A stretch of 64,000 nucleotides of DNA from Pseudonocardia hydrocarbonoxydans (lineage in GTDB: Bacteria; Actinomycetota; Actinomycetes; Mycobacteriales; Pseudonocardiaceae), in NCBI RefSeq assembly GCF_006539565.1, contig NZ_BJNG01000018.1, positions 124,001 to 188,000 on the forward strand. Direction: 5' to 3'. This document shows positions 54,334 to 64,000 of the stretch, piece after piece. Every line of letters starts with the position of its first letter. Positions within the stretch are counted from its first letter, which is position 1. The notes beneath the pieces are model-generated. The model searched no databases and was not told the DNA's origin. It saw only the letters and a program-made list of their open reading frames with translations. The position numbers and the translations under genes are program-made.

Positions 54334-54363
54334 GCACCACCCGACCGCGCCGGAACAGGGAGA

Positions 54364-55224
54364 ATGCCGTACGTGGACGGCCGTCCCCGCGCCATCGACC
54401 CGGTGGAGCACGCACACCTGCGCGACGCCACCGGGTTCAGCCCGCCGGTGCACCGCTACGCCCCCGGCCCCGGGCTCGCCGACCTGGTGCGCCGCTACTG
54501 GGTGCCGGTCTGGTCGCTGCCGCCCGGCACCGTGTCGCGCCAGCGCGTGCTGCAGTACCCCGTGTGCCTGGTGGTGGTGGCCGACTCCTACGCCCGCCTC
54601 TACGGACCGCGGACCGGGCTGTCGGTCACCGAGCTGGCCGGCGACGGCTGGGCGGTCGGGGCGATGCTGCAGCCCGCGGCCGGTGCGCCGGTGTGGGGCC
54701 GGCCGGTCCGCGAGCTGACCGACCGGTTCGTCGACCTGGCGCAGGCACCCGGCGTCGACGGGCCGGGGCTGACCACCCGGATCCGCGACGTGATGGGGGC
54801 CGACGCCGCGAGCCGGCTCGCCGCGGTCGCGGTCCTGGAGCGGGAGCTGGAGCGGCTGCCGCCCGTCGAGGACGAGGGGCGGCTGGTCAACGCGATCGTC
54901 GAGTACGTGGAGGGCGACCCGCAGGTGCGGCGGGTGGGCCAGGTCTGCGCGAAGTTCGACATCCGCGAGCGCACCCTGCAGCGGCTGCTGGCCCGCCGCC
55001 TCGGGCTGCACCCGAAGTGGCTGATCCAGCGCCGCCGCCTGCAGGAGGCCGCCGCGCGGCTGCGGGCCGACGCGGTCGACCTGGCGGGGGTGGCGGCCGA
55101 GCTCGGCTACGCCGACCAGGCCCACCTCACCCGTGACTTCCGCACCGTCACCGGCCTGACGCCCGGCGAGTACGCGGCCGAGCCCGACACGCGAACGGCA
55201 CCCCCACCCGACCGGATCGGGTGA
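54364..55224 (+). CDS. AraC-family transcriptional regulator
   Basis: A 286-residue regulator. The N-terminal part (DLVRRYWVPVWSLPPG, then RVLQYPVCLVVV, GLSVTELAGDGWAVGAMLQPAAGA) belongs to the DUF6597 type found before AraC domains. The C-terminal AraC HTH pair is RRVGQVCAKFDIRERTLQRLLARRLGLHPKWLIQRRRLQEAA (in stretches) and VAAELGYADQAHLTRDFRTVTGLTPGEY. ATG 54364 is preceded by GGGAGA. It is divergent from the RHH gene by 30 bases, so control of that gene and the ABC operon behind it is plausible. It converges on idh. Confidence 0.88.
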   Translation: MPYVDGRPRAIDPVEHAHLRDATGFSPPVHRYAPGPGLADLVRRYWVPVWSLPPGTVSRQRVLQYPVCLVVVADSYARLYGPRTGLSVTELAGDGWAVGAMLQPAAGAPVWGRPVRELTDRFVDLAQAPGVDGPGLTTRIRDVMGADAASRLAAVAVLERELERLPPVEDEGRLVNAIVEYVEGDPQVRRVGQVCAKFDIRERTLQRLLARRLGLHPKWLIQRRRLQEAAARLRADAVDLAGVAAELGYADQAHLTRDFRTVTGLTPGEYAAEPDTRTAPPPDRIG

Positions 55225-55231
55225 GGGTGCC
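55197..55231. terminator. Terminator at the end of the AraC gene and idh
   Basis: GGCACCC...CACCCGA (55197-55211) pairs with TCGGGTG...GGGTGCC (55217-55231), 15 bp with one C-A mismatch. It overlaps the last codons of the AraC gene and ends 12 bases before the idh stop. Confidence 0.7.
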
Positions 55232-55242
55232 GTCCACCCGGG

Positions 55243-57402
<2,160 letters not shown>

Positions 57403-57449
57403 CGTGTGCTGGCCTGCCTCGGTGATCGGGTACGCGGGACCTTGCCGTC

Positions 57450-57477
57450 ACGCTATACCGTACGGCCGTTCTGTTAA
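57450..57477 (-). promoter_or_regulatory. SigA-like promoter of the isocitrate dehydrogenase gene
   Basis: On the minus strand TTAACA (57477-57472), 16 bases and TAGCGT (57455-57450), with an alternative TATAGC two bases earlier. The gap is distinctly AT-richer than its surroundings and contains the palindrome CCGTACGG. Confidence 0.45.
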
Positions 57478-57520
57478 CACCCCGGCTGCGTGCCCCGTGT
57501 CCCGGGGGTCATCGGACGGC

Positions 57521-57532
57521 TACCGTGGGTCG
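57521..57532 (+). promoter_or_regulatory. Putative -10 element for leaderless SH3b-gene mRNA
   Basis: TACCGT (57521-57526) ends six bases before GTG 57533, with no ribosome-binding site between. Confidence 0.45.
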
Positions 57533-57883
57533 GTGCCCCTGGGAATCAAGCGCCCCACCTTCACGCGCCCGGGCGTCGAGGCGTACCGGAGCTGGACCTT
57601 CGTCGTCATCCTCGGGGTCGTCCTCACGGTGCTCGCGATGATCGACCGGGGCTCGGGCACGGCGGGGGCCGACGGGTCGACGGGCTGCCAGGTCGAGGTC
57701 ACCACCGACCAGCTCAACGTGCGCGCCGGGCCCGCCGAGCAGTCCGAGCTGCTGGGCGCGCTGGACCGCGGCACGGTGCTGGACGCCACCCGCACCGTCA
57801 CCGACGGGTTCCGCCAGCTGGAGGACGGGCGCTTCGTCTCCGACACCTACCTGACCCCCGTGCCGGGCAGCGACTGCGGCTGA
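57533..57883 (+). CDS. Membrane-anchored bacterial SH3 (SH3b) domain protein
   Basis: A 116-residue protein. One transmembrane helix lies at about 24-40 (TFVVILGVVLTVLAM), followed by a short linker and an extracellular SH3b domain with the signature TTDQLNVRAGPAEQSELLGALDRG and FVSDTYLTPV. SH3b domains usually bind cell-wall peptides. The xth gene starts 14 bases after its stop, with its own -10-like element. Confidence 0.85.
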   Translation: MPLGIKRPTFTRPGVEAYRSWTFVVILGVVLTVLAMIDRGSGTAGADGSTGCQVEVTTDQLNVRAGPAEQSELLGALDRGTVLDATRTVTDGFRQLEDGRFVSDTYLTPVPGSDCG

Positions 57884-57897
57884 GGGATTCTGCCGGG

Positions 57898-58689
57898 GTG
57901 CTGGTCGTCACCTCCGTCAACGTCAACGGGATCCGGGCCGCCGCGGCGAAGGGGTTCGCGGGCTGGCTGGCCGCGACCGCGGCCGACGTCGTCTGCCTGC
58001 AGGAGACGCGCGCGCAGCCCGAGGAGATCCCGCCCGGCCTGTTCGACGGCTGGCACGCCCGGTTCGCACCGTGCCTGTCCGCGAAGGGCCGCAGCGGGGT
58101 CGCGATCCTCAGCCGCGCCGAGCCCGGGGCCGTCCGCACCGGGATCGAGGACGACGAGTTCGCCGGGTCCGGCCGCTACCTGGAGGTCGACCTGCCCGGT
58201 GTCACGATCGCGTCGCTGTACCTGCCCAACGGCACCGTCGGCACGCCGAAGCAGGACGAGAAGGACCGCTTCCTCGCCTCCTTCGCCCCCTACCTCGCGC
58301 TGCGCCGGGAGAAGGCCGCCGCGGAGGACCGCGAGGTGCTCGTCTGCGGCGACTGGAACATCGCGCCCGCGCAGGCCGACATCCGCAACTGGCGCGGCAA
58401 CGTCCGGAACTCGGGGTTCCTGCCGCACGAGCGCGAGTGGCTGGCCGCGCTGCGCCGCGACGGCTGGGTCGACGTCGTGCGCGAGCGGCACCCGGGCGTC
58501 GACGGGCCGTACTCGTGGTGGTCCTACCGCGGCCGGGCCTTCGACAACGACACCGGCTGGCGCATCGACCACCACGTGGCGACGCCCGGGCTCGGCGCCC
58601 GCGCCCGCTCGGCCGTCGTCGAGCGGGCGGCGAGCCACGCGCAGCGCTGGTCGGACCACGCACCCGTGACCGTGGAGTACGGTCCGTGA
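57898..58689 (+). CDS. xth: Exodeoxyribonuclease III / AP endonuclease
   Basis: A 263-residue enzyme of the endonuclease/exonuclease/phosphatase fold for base-excision repair. Motifs in order are SVNVNGIRAA, CLQETRAQ (catalytic Glu), GRYLEVDL, LYLPNGTVGTPKQDEKDRF, CGDWNIAP (Asp/Asn), DTGWRIDHHVATPGL and WSDHAPVTVEY (catalytic His). GATTCT (57886-57891) ends six bases before GTG 57898. The stop overlaps the kinase GTG by four bases, coupling a repair nuclease with a signalling kinase. Confidence 0.95.
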   Translation: MLVVTSVNVNGIRAAAAKGFAGWLAATAADVVCLQETRAQPEEIPPGLFDGWHARFAPCLSAKGRSGVAILSRAEPGAVRTGIEDDEFAGSGRYLEVDLPGVTIASLYLPNGTVGTPKQDEKDRFLASFAPYLALRREKAAAEDREVLVCGDWNIAPAQADIRNWRGNVRNSGFLPHEREWLAALRRDGWVDVVRERHPGVDGPYSWWSYRGRAFDNDTGWRIDHHVATPGLGARARSAVVERAASHAQRWSDHAPVTVEYGP

Positions 58690-60095
58690 TCCCCACACGC
58701 GTCATCGGCGGCCGGTACGTGGTGCTGGCCGAGCTGGGTCGCGGCGGCATGGGCATCGTGTGGCGGGCCGAGGACCGGGTGATGGGCCGCCACGTCGCCG
58801 TCAAGGAGCTGCACCTGCCGGCCGGGCTGCCCGAGCGGGAGCGGCTGCTGTTCCGCGAGCGGCTGCTGCGCGAGGCCCGCACGGCGGGTCGGCTCAACGA
58901 CCCCGGCATCGTCACCGTCTACGACGTGCTCACCGACGACGGTGTCGACCACATCGTCATGGAGCTGATCGAGGCCCGCACGCTCGCCCAGGTGGTCGCC
59001 GCCTCCGGGCCGCTCGACGAGGGGCAGGCCACCGAGATCGGCCGCCGCATGCTGGCCGCGCTACGGGTGGCGCACGACGGCGGGGTCGTGCACCGCGACG
59101 TCAAGCCCGGCAACGTCATGCTCGGCGCGGGCGGTCGGGTCAAGCTCACCGACTTCGGCATCGCCCAGGCCGTCGACGACCCGCGCCTCACCACGACCGG
59201 CTCGCTGATCGGCTCGCCGGGGTTCATGTCGCCCGAGCGGCTCGACGGCGGCCCGGCCACGCCCGCCGCCGACCTGTGGGCGCTCGGCGCCACGCTCTAC
59301 CACGCGGTGCAGGGCCACGGCCCGTTCGACCGCGAGACCACGGCCGCCACGATCTCGGCCGTCCTGCACACCGACCCGCCCCCGGTGCGGACCCGCGGGC
59401 CGCTCGGCCCGGTGATCACCGGGCTGCTGCAGCGCTCGCCGCAGGCCCGGCTCACCGCGACGCAGGCCGAGGCGCTGCTCGCCTCCGGTGGCGGCCCGCC
59501 GTCGGAGGGCCCCACCGCGCCGGTGACGGGCCAGCTCGCGGCCCCGCCCGCGGCGGCCCGCCCGTGGCGGTGGATCGCGGCGGCGCTGGTGGCGGGCCTG
59601 CTGGTGGGTGTGGTCGGGGGCCTTCTCGGCGGTGTCGCCCTCGCCGCGGCGGGGCGGCCGGACGTGCGGGTCCTGACCTACGGCCAGGGCGGCGACGTGC
59701 CGCTCTTCGACGTCGCCTCCGAGTACTGCCTGGCGGTCGCCCCCGAGCCGGGGGTCCAGGTCCTGTCGTCGGCCACCGAGCAGTGCGACGCCCCGCACGC
59801 CGCCGAGGTCTTCGACGTCGTCGACACCTTCGGCAGCCGGCAGGCCCTCGACCTCCCGCCGGGGCTCCCCGACTTCGCTCGCGCCGCCTGCGCGCTGACC
59901 TTCGGGTCCGGTGTCGTCGCGGGCCCGGACACCGACCGGCTGGCGGTCACCGCGCTGGTGCCGTCGGAGGCCGAGTTCACCCGGAACACCGCGACCTCGG
60001 GCACGCCGTCGTACGGGCAGCGGCAGGTGTTCTGCGTGCTCGCCCCGGCCGACGGCGGCCAGCTCACCGGCACCCGGCTGGCGGAGGAGGGATGA
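58686..60095 (+). CDS. Transmembrane serine/threonine protein kinase (PknB family)
   Basis: A 469-residue Hanks-type kinase. The glycine loop is LGRGGMGIVWRAED, the lysine is in HVAVKEL, the catalytic loop VHRDVKPGNVML (Asp138), DFG is TDFGIAQAV, and the APE equivalent is SPGFMSPERL. A helix at about 295-322 (WIAAALVAGLLVGVVGGLL) is followed by a 145-residue extracellular domain with four cysteines (EYCLAV, EQCDAP, AACALTF, VFCVLAP) that resembles septum-formation-type domains and could form two disulfides. It overlaps xth and the next gene by four bases at each end. Confidence 0.92.
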   Translation: MIPTRVIGGRYVVLAELGRGGMGIVWRAEDRVMGRHVAVKELHLPAGLPERERLLFRERLLREARTAGRLNDPGIVTVYDVLTDDGVDHIVMELIEARTLAQVVAASGPLDEGQATEIGRRMLAALRVAHDGGVVHRDVKPGNVMLGAGGRVKLTDFGIAQAVDDPRLTTTGSLIGSPGFMSPERLDGGPATPAADLWALGATLYHAVQGHGPFDRETTAATISAVLHTDPPPVRTRGPLGPVITGLLQRSPQARLTATQAEALLASGGGPPSEGPTAPVTGQLAAPPAAARPWRWIAAALVAGLLVGVVGGLLGGVALAAAGRPDVRVLTYGQGGDVPLFDVASEYCLAVAPEPGVQVLSSATEQCDAPHAAEVFDVVDTFGSRQALDLPPGLPDFARAACALTFGSGVVAGPDTDRLAVTALVPSEAEFTRNTATSGTPSYGQRQVFCVLAPADGGQLTGTRLAEEG

Positions 60096-60580
60096 CCGGC
60101 CCCGTGCACCGCAACGTCGAGCGGGTCACCGCCGCCCTGCGCGACGCCGGGGCCGACCCGGCCCGCGTCGCCCGCCTGCAGGTGCTGCCCGGCGCGGTCA
60201 CCACGGCCACGGCGGCCGCCGCGGCGCTGGGCGTCGAGGTGGGGCAGATCGCCAACTCGCTCGTCTTCGACGCCGACGGCGAGCCGCTGCTCGTCCTCAC
60301 CTCCGGGGCGCACCGCGTCGACACCGGCCGGGTGGCGGCGCTGCTCGGGGTCGGGACGGTCGGGCGGGCGTCGCCGGAGTTCGTGCGCGCGGCCACCGGG
60401 CAGGTGATCGGCGGGGTCTCCCCGGTCGGGCACCCGGCCCCGCTGCGCACGCTCGTCGACCGCGCGCTGGAGGCCTACGACGAGGTGTGGGCGGCGGGCG
60501 GCATCGCGCACGCGGTGTTCCCGACGACCTTCGCCGAACTCGTGGCCGTCACCGGCGGCACCCCCGCCGACGTGGCCTGA
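60092..60580 (+). CDS. YbaK/EbsC-type aminoacyl-tRNA deacylase
   Basis: A 162-residue editing-domain protein that probably hydrolyses mischarged Cys-tRNA(Pro) or related tRNAs. Motifs are GVEVGQIANSLVFDADG, LVLTSGAHRVDTG and the glycine loop [28 protein letters not shown] ends the fold. The ATG overlaps the kinase stop (ATGA). Its last 32 bases overlap the end of the convergent esterase gene. Confidence 0.9.
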   Translation: MTGPVHRNVERVTAALRDAGADPARVARLQVLPGAVTTATAAAAALGVEVGQIANSLVFDADGEPLLVLTSGAHRVDTGRVAALLGVGTVGRASPEFVRAATGQVIGGVSPVGHPAPLRTLVDRALEAYDEVWAAGGIAHAVFPTTFAELVAVTGGTPADVA

Positions 60581-61223
60581 CCGCCGTCCGTAGCCGCTCC
60601 CACAACAGCCGCGCGGTGCCCGGCTCCCACTCGTGGCCGACGCCGGGGCGCACGATCCGCACGGCGTCGCGGAACGGGGCCAGCGACTCCTCCAGCGACG
60701 GGTAGTCGAAGCCGGTGACGCTCTGCGGGCCGACACCGCCGCCGATCGGCACGCCCGCGTCGGCGTCGCCGTGCACGGCCACCACCGCGACCGGTCCGGG
60801 GTCGGGGCACGGGGCCACCCGCGCGCCCCCGACGACACCGATCCCCGCCAGGGTGTGCGACCCGCACGCCCAGGCGTAGGCCATCATCCCGCCGCCGGAG
60901 AAGCCGACGGCGTACACCCGGTCGGGGTCGACGCCGCCGCGCGAGACCATCCGGGCGACGAGCGCGTCGAGCCGGGCCACGTCGTCGATCCCGCGGGCGT
61001 GCGCCCCGCCACAGCAGGCGCCCGCGTTCCAGGAGCGGTCGACGCCGTCGGGGTGGGCGACCACGATGCCCTCGACGTCGTCGAAGCCGTAGGAGTACGT
61101 GCCGTCGCCGGTGCCGCCGAGGCCGTGCAGGACCACGACCAGGGGGAGGACCGGCCGCTGCGCCGCCGGGGCGCACGCGGCGAGCAGGCAGGCGCAGAAG
61201 ACCGCACACACGTACCGCCGCAC
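60549..61223 (-). CDS. PHB-depolymerase/LpqC-like esterase lipoprotein
   Basis: A 224-residue secreted hydrolase with an N-terminal lipobox (CLLAAC, Cys about 17). The core is [14 protein letters not shown], then [16 protein letters not shown], the nucleophile [12 protein letters not shown], the acid in [14 protein letters not shown], and GVGHEWEP supplying His. NAGxCCG and DVxRLDALV are typical of the LpqC/polyhydroxybutyrate depolymerase (PHB_depo) family. Natural substrates may be esters such as feruloyl or hydroxybutyrate esters. GTG 61223 is used. It overlaps the convergent deacylase gene by 32 bases. Confidence 0.88.
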   Translation of the reverse strand: MRRYVCAVFCACLLAACAPAAQRPVLPLVVVLHGLGGTGDGTYSYGFDDVEGIVVAHPDGVDRSWNAGACCGGAHARGIDDVARLDALVARMVSRGGVDPDRVYAVGFSGGGMMAYAWACGSHTLAGIGVVGGARVAPCPDPGPVAVVAVHGDADAGVPIGGGVGPQSVTGFDYPSLEESLAPFRDAVRIVRPGVGHEWEPGTARLLWERLRTAVRPRRRGCRR

Positions 61224-61287
61224 GGGCCGAGTTCACACCGCTTCCTCAACGCTGTCCAGATCGGGTCGACCGCGGGCGCGGCGGGAA

Positions 61288-61301
61288 CATACTGTCGGGA
61301 C
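61288..61301 (+). promoter_or_regulatory. Putative -10 element of fbiC
   Basis: CATACT (61288-61293) ends eight bases before ATG 61302. The message would be leaderless or nearly so. Confidence 0.4.
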
Positions 61302-63872
61302 ATGGCCGACCTGCTCCCCGAAACCGCGCCCACCGACGCCTCGCTCCGGCGGGCGCTGCGGCGGGCCCGCGACGGCGCGGTGATCGACGTCGCCGAGGCC
61401 GCCGTCCTGCTCGCCGCGCGCGGCGAGCACCTCGACGAGCTGCTGGCCGTCGCCTCCCGCGTCCGCGACGCCGGGCTGGTCGCCGAGGGCCGCCCCGGCG
61501 TCGTCACGTACTCGCGCAAGGTGTTCGTCCCGCTCACCCGCCTGTGCCAGGACCGCTGCCACTACTGCACCTTCGCCACCGTCCCGCACAGGCTCCCGGC
61601 CGCGTTCCTCGAGCGCGACGAGGTGCTGGAGATCGCCCGCGCCGGCGCCGCCGCGGGGTGCAAGGAGGCGCTGTTCACCCTGGGCGACCGCCCCGAGGCC
61701 CGCTGGCCCGCCGCCCGCGAGTGGCTCGACGCCCGCGGCTACGACTCCACGCTCGACTACGTCCGCGCCTGCGCGATCGCGGTGCTGGAGGAGACCGGGC
61801 TGCTGCCGCACCTCAACCCCGGCGTCCTGTCCTGGGAGGACCTGACGCGGCTCAAGCCCGTCGCACCGTCGATGGGGATGATGCTGGAGACGACGGCCAC
61901 ACGGCTGTGGAGCGAGCCCGGCGGCCCGCACTACGGCAGCCCCGACAAGGAGCCCGCGGTCCGGCTGCGCACTCTCACCGACGCCGGGCGCGTCGGGGTG
62001 CCGTTCACCACCGGCATCCTGATCGGGATCGGGGAGAACCGGACCGAGCGGGCCGAGTCGGTCTTCGCGATCCGGGCCGCGGCCCGCGCGGCCGGGCACA
62101 TCCAGGAGGTGATCGTCCAGAACTTCCGGGCGAAGCCGGACACCGCGATGCGCAACGACCCCGACGCCGACCTCGACGACCTCGCCGCCACCATCGCCGT
62201 CACCCGGATCGTGCTCGGGCCCAAGATGCGCGTGCAGGCCCCGCCCAACCTGGTGGGGAGTGAGTTCGCGCTGATGCTGCGCGCCGGCATCGACGACTGG
62301 GGCGGCGTCTCGCCCGTCACCGCCGACCACGTCAACCCCGAGCGGCCGTGGCCCGCGATCGACGAGCTGGCCACCCGGTCGGCCGCCGCCGGGTTCACGC
62401 TGCGCGAGCGCCTCACGGTGTACCCGGGGTACGTCCGGGCGGGCTCGCCGTGGATCGACACCCGGCTGCACGCCCACGTCGCCGCGCTCGCCGATGCCGA
62501 CGGCCTCGCGGACGAGAGCGCCGTCGTCGAGGGCAGGCCGTGGCAGGAGCCCGACGGCGGGTTCGCCTCCACCGGCCGCACCGACCTGCACGCCGCGATC
62601 GACACCGAGGGCCGCACCGACGACCGCCGTGGCGACTTCGCCTCGGTCTACGGCGACTGGGACTCGTTGCGGGAACAGCTCGACGCCACCCGGCGGTCGG
62701 CTCCCGAGCGGCTCGACTCCGACGTGCGCGCCGGGCTCGCGCTGGCGTCCACGGACCCGGCCGCGCTGCTCGACCCGGCCCACGACGCCGCCGCGATGGC
62801 GCTGATCCTCGCCGAGGGCCCGGCGCTGGAGGAGCTCACCCGCCTGGCCGACGACCTGCGCCGCGACGTCGTCGGCGACGAGGTCACCTACGTCGTCAAC
62901 CGCAACATCAACTTCTCGAACGTCTGCTACGTCGGCTGCCGGTTCTGCGCGTTCGCCCAGCGCGAGCGCGACGCCGACGCGTTCCGCCTGTCCCTCGACG
63001 AGGTCGCGGCCCGCGCGGTGGAGGCGGCGCGCGACGGCGCCACCGAGGTGTGCGTGCAGGGCGGCATCGACCCGCAGCTGCCCGTCACCTTCTACGCCGA
63101 CCTCGTCCGCGCGGTGAAGGCCGCCGTCCCGGACATGCACGTGCACGCGTTCTCGCCGATGGAGATCGTGTCGGCGGCGGCGAAGGCGGGCGTCTCGATC
63201 GAGGAGTGGCTCACCGAGCTGCGCGACGCCGGGCTCGGCTCGATCCCCGGCACCGCCGCGGAGATCCTCGACGACGAGGTCCGCTGGGTGCTGACCAAGG
63301 GCAAGCTGCCCGCCGCGCAGTGGCTGGAGGTGGTCGGCACCGCGCACCGGCTCGGCATCCCGTCGAGCTCCACGATGATGTACGGCCACGTCGACGAGCC
63401 GCGGCACTGGCTGGGTCACCTGCGCACGCTGGCCCGGCAGCAGGACCGCTCGGGGGGCTTCACCGAGTTCGTGCCGCTGCCCTTCGTGCACCACAACGCG
63501 CCGATCTACCTCGCGGGCCTGGCCCGTCCCGGGCCCACCGAGCGCGACAACCGCGCCGTCCACGCCGTCGCCCGCCTCGCGCTGCACGGTCGGATCGACC
63601 ACGTCCAGTGCTCGTGGGTGAAGCTCGGCGACGACCTGTCCGCCGACATCCTGCGCGGCGGTGCCGACGACATGGGCGGCACCCTGATGGAGGAGACGAT
63701 CAGCCGGATGGCGGGCTCGGAGAACGGCAGCGCCCGCACCGTGACGGAGCTGGCGGCGATCGCGCACGCGGCCGGCCGCCCGGTCCGTCAGCGGACGACG
63801 ACCTACGTGGGCTCCCCGTCGCGCCTGGAGCCCGCCGCGGGGGCGGGGCCGCGGCTGCTGCCGCTGGCGTAG
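61302..63872 (+). CDS. fbiC: Bifunctional FO synthase (7,8-didemethyl-8-hydroxy-5-deazariboflavin synthase)
   Basis: Makes FO, the chromophore precursor of coenzyme F420, from a diaminouracil and tyrosine. It has 856 residues with two radical-SAM modules fused, as usual in actinobacteria. The N-terminal CofG-like part has CQDRCHYC (Cys82, 86, 89) and the C-terminal CofH-like part has CYVGCRFC (Cys542, 546, 549). [13 protein letters not shown] and [17 protein letters not shown] are within the respective barrels. A Glu/Asp-rich linker at about 400-500 joins them. It indicates F420-dependent metabolism in this organism. Confidence 0.97.
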   Translation: MADLLPETAPTDASLRRALRRARDGAVIDVAEAAVLLAARGEHLDELLAVASRVRDAGLVAEGRPGVVTYSRKVFVPLTRLCQDRCHYCTFATVPHRLPAAFLERDEVLEIARAGAAAGCKEALFTLGDRPEARWPAAREWLDARGYDSTLDYVRACAIAVLEETGLLPHLNPGVLSWEDLTRLKPVAPSMGMMLETTATRLWSEPGGPHYGSPDKEPAVRLRTLTDAGRVGVPFTTGILIGIGENRTERAESVFAIRAAARAAGHIQEVIVQNFRAKPDTAMRNDPDADLDDLAATIAVTRIVLGPKMRVQAPPNLVGSEFALMLRAGIDDWGGVSPVTADHVNPERPWPAIDELATRSAAAGFTLRERLTVYPGYVRAGSPWIDTRLHAHVAALADADGLADESAVVEGRPWQEPDGGFASTGRTDLHAAIDTEGRTDDRRGDFASVYGDWDSLREQLDATRRSAPERLDSDVRAGLALASTDPAALLDPAHDAAAMALILAEGPALEELTRLADDLRRDVVGDEVTYVVNRNINFSNVCYVGCRFCAFAQRERDADAFRLSLDEVAARAVEAARDGATEVCVQGGIDPQLPVTFYADLVRAVKAAVPDMHVHAFSPMEIVSAAAKAGVSIEEWLTELRDAGLGSIPGTAAEILDDEVRWVLTKGKLPAAQWLEVVGTAHRLGIPSSSTMMYGHVDEPRHWLGHLRTLARQQDRSGGFTEFVPLPFVHHNAPIYLAGLARPGPTERDNRAVHAVARLALHGRIDHVQCSWVKLGDDLSADILRGGADDMGGTLMEETISRMAGSENGSARTVTELAAIAHAAGRPVRQRTTTYVGSPSRLEPAAGAGPRLLPLA

Positions 63873-63881
63873 CGTCGGGGT
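63870..63881 (+). promoter_or_regulatory. Putative -10 element for the last gene
   Basis: TAGCGT (63870-63875), whose first three bases are the fbiC stop, ends six bases before ATG 63882. Confidence 0.35.
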
Positions 63882-64000
63882 ATGGGTGTTCTGGGCAGTC
63901 TCTTCCCCGGTCCGGAGATCAGCGACGAGGGCGGCGAGTCCGGCGACGGGCAGCCGTGGCGGCTCGGGCCGATCGACCTGGAGAACGGCACGGTGCAGGT
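63882..64000 (+). CDS. Unidentified protein, 5' part only
   Basis: An open frame starting at ATG 63882, ten bases after the fbiC stop, and running off the window after 39 codons. The visible N-terminus (MGVLGSLFPGPEISDEGG, then QPWRLGPIDLENGTVQV) is acidic and soluble. I do not recognise the family. The -10-like TAGCGT before it supports a real start. Confidence 0.55.
   Translation, partial: MGVLGSLFPGPEISDEGGESGDGQPWRLGPIDLENGTVQ

Overview
The window is very GC-rich, its genes are tightly packed with many 4-base stop/start overlaps, and it carries actinobacterial families: two WhiB/BldM-type developmental regulators, an actinobacterial SigD/anti-SigD pair, ImuA'/ImuB/DnaE2, FbiC (coenzyme F420), a His-tailed GroEL1 and AroQ-delta chorismate mutase. 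Gene order and protein character suggest a member of the Pseudonocardiales (a Pseudonocardia-like organism). The genus is inference; the class is secure. I saw no tRNA, rRNA, insertion sequence, prophage or CRISPR array.

Layout. (1) 1-10.6 kb: 3' end of nnrD, alr, an alpha/beta hydrolase, tsaE, tsaB, rimI and tsaD (tRNA t6A synthesis), then a sulfite-exporter-like protein and a Tat-exported PhoD phosphatase broken by one in-frame amber codon. Next comes groES-groEL under a CIRCE operator. (2) 10.7-15.9 kb: a regulatory island made of a WhiB3/WhiD-type Fe-S regulator, a MerR/B12 (CarH-like) regulator, a helical-repeat protein, a BldM-type orphan response regulator with a degenerate receiver, sigD and its membrane anti-sigma factor. 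(3) 15.9-21.7 kb: DUF5319 protein, guaB, guaB3, a DUF559 protein and guaA. Up to this point the order is that of the Mycobacterium tuberculosis alr-guaA region. (4) 21.8-26.4 kb: PspC/LiaF-like envelope-stress genes, including a PspC-fused sensor kinase and its response regulator, and two small membrane proteins. (5) 26.4-39.3 kb: chorismate mutase, pcrA/uvrD1, M23 peptidase, lipase, sucCD, an Rv0954-like membrane protein, a PerM-like protein, purN and purH, again in mycobacterial order. (6) 39.3-46.5 kb: an SOS mutagenesis cassette (imuA', imuB, an NmrA-like reductase, dnaE2) with two perfect LexA boxes. (7) 46.5-64 kb: acetate transporter, folD, DUF3017, DUF2252, a frameshifted tripeptidyl-aminopeptidase-like lipoprotein, an ABC exporter, an orphan ribbon-helix-helix protein, an AraC regulator, monomeric isocitrate dehydrogenase, an SH3b protein, xth, a Ser/Thr kinase, a YbaK-type editing domain, a PHB-depolymerase-like lipoprotein, fbiC and the start of an unidentified gene.

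How the parts fit. Housekeeping modules dominate: t6A modification, chaperonin, purine synthesis (guaB, guaA, purN, purH), TCA steps (sucCD, idh), folate (folD) and F420. The accessory interest is in regulation. At many genes a TANNNT-like -10 hexamer ends 6-8 bases before the start codon, which points to widespread leaderless mRNAs. Convergent genes are separated by strong perfect hairpins. Three RNA-level arrangements deserve testing: a 22-codon aromatic-containing leader ORF plus terminator hairpin before chorismate mutase, a hairpin that buries the imuB start codon, and a long hairpin between groES and groEL.
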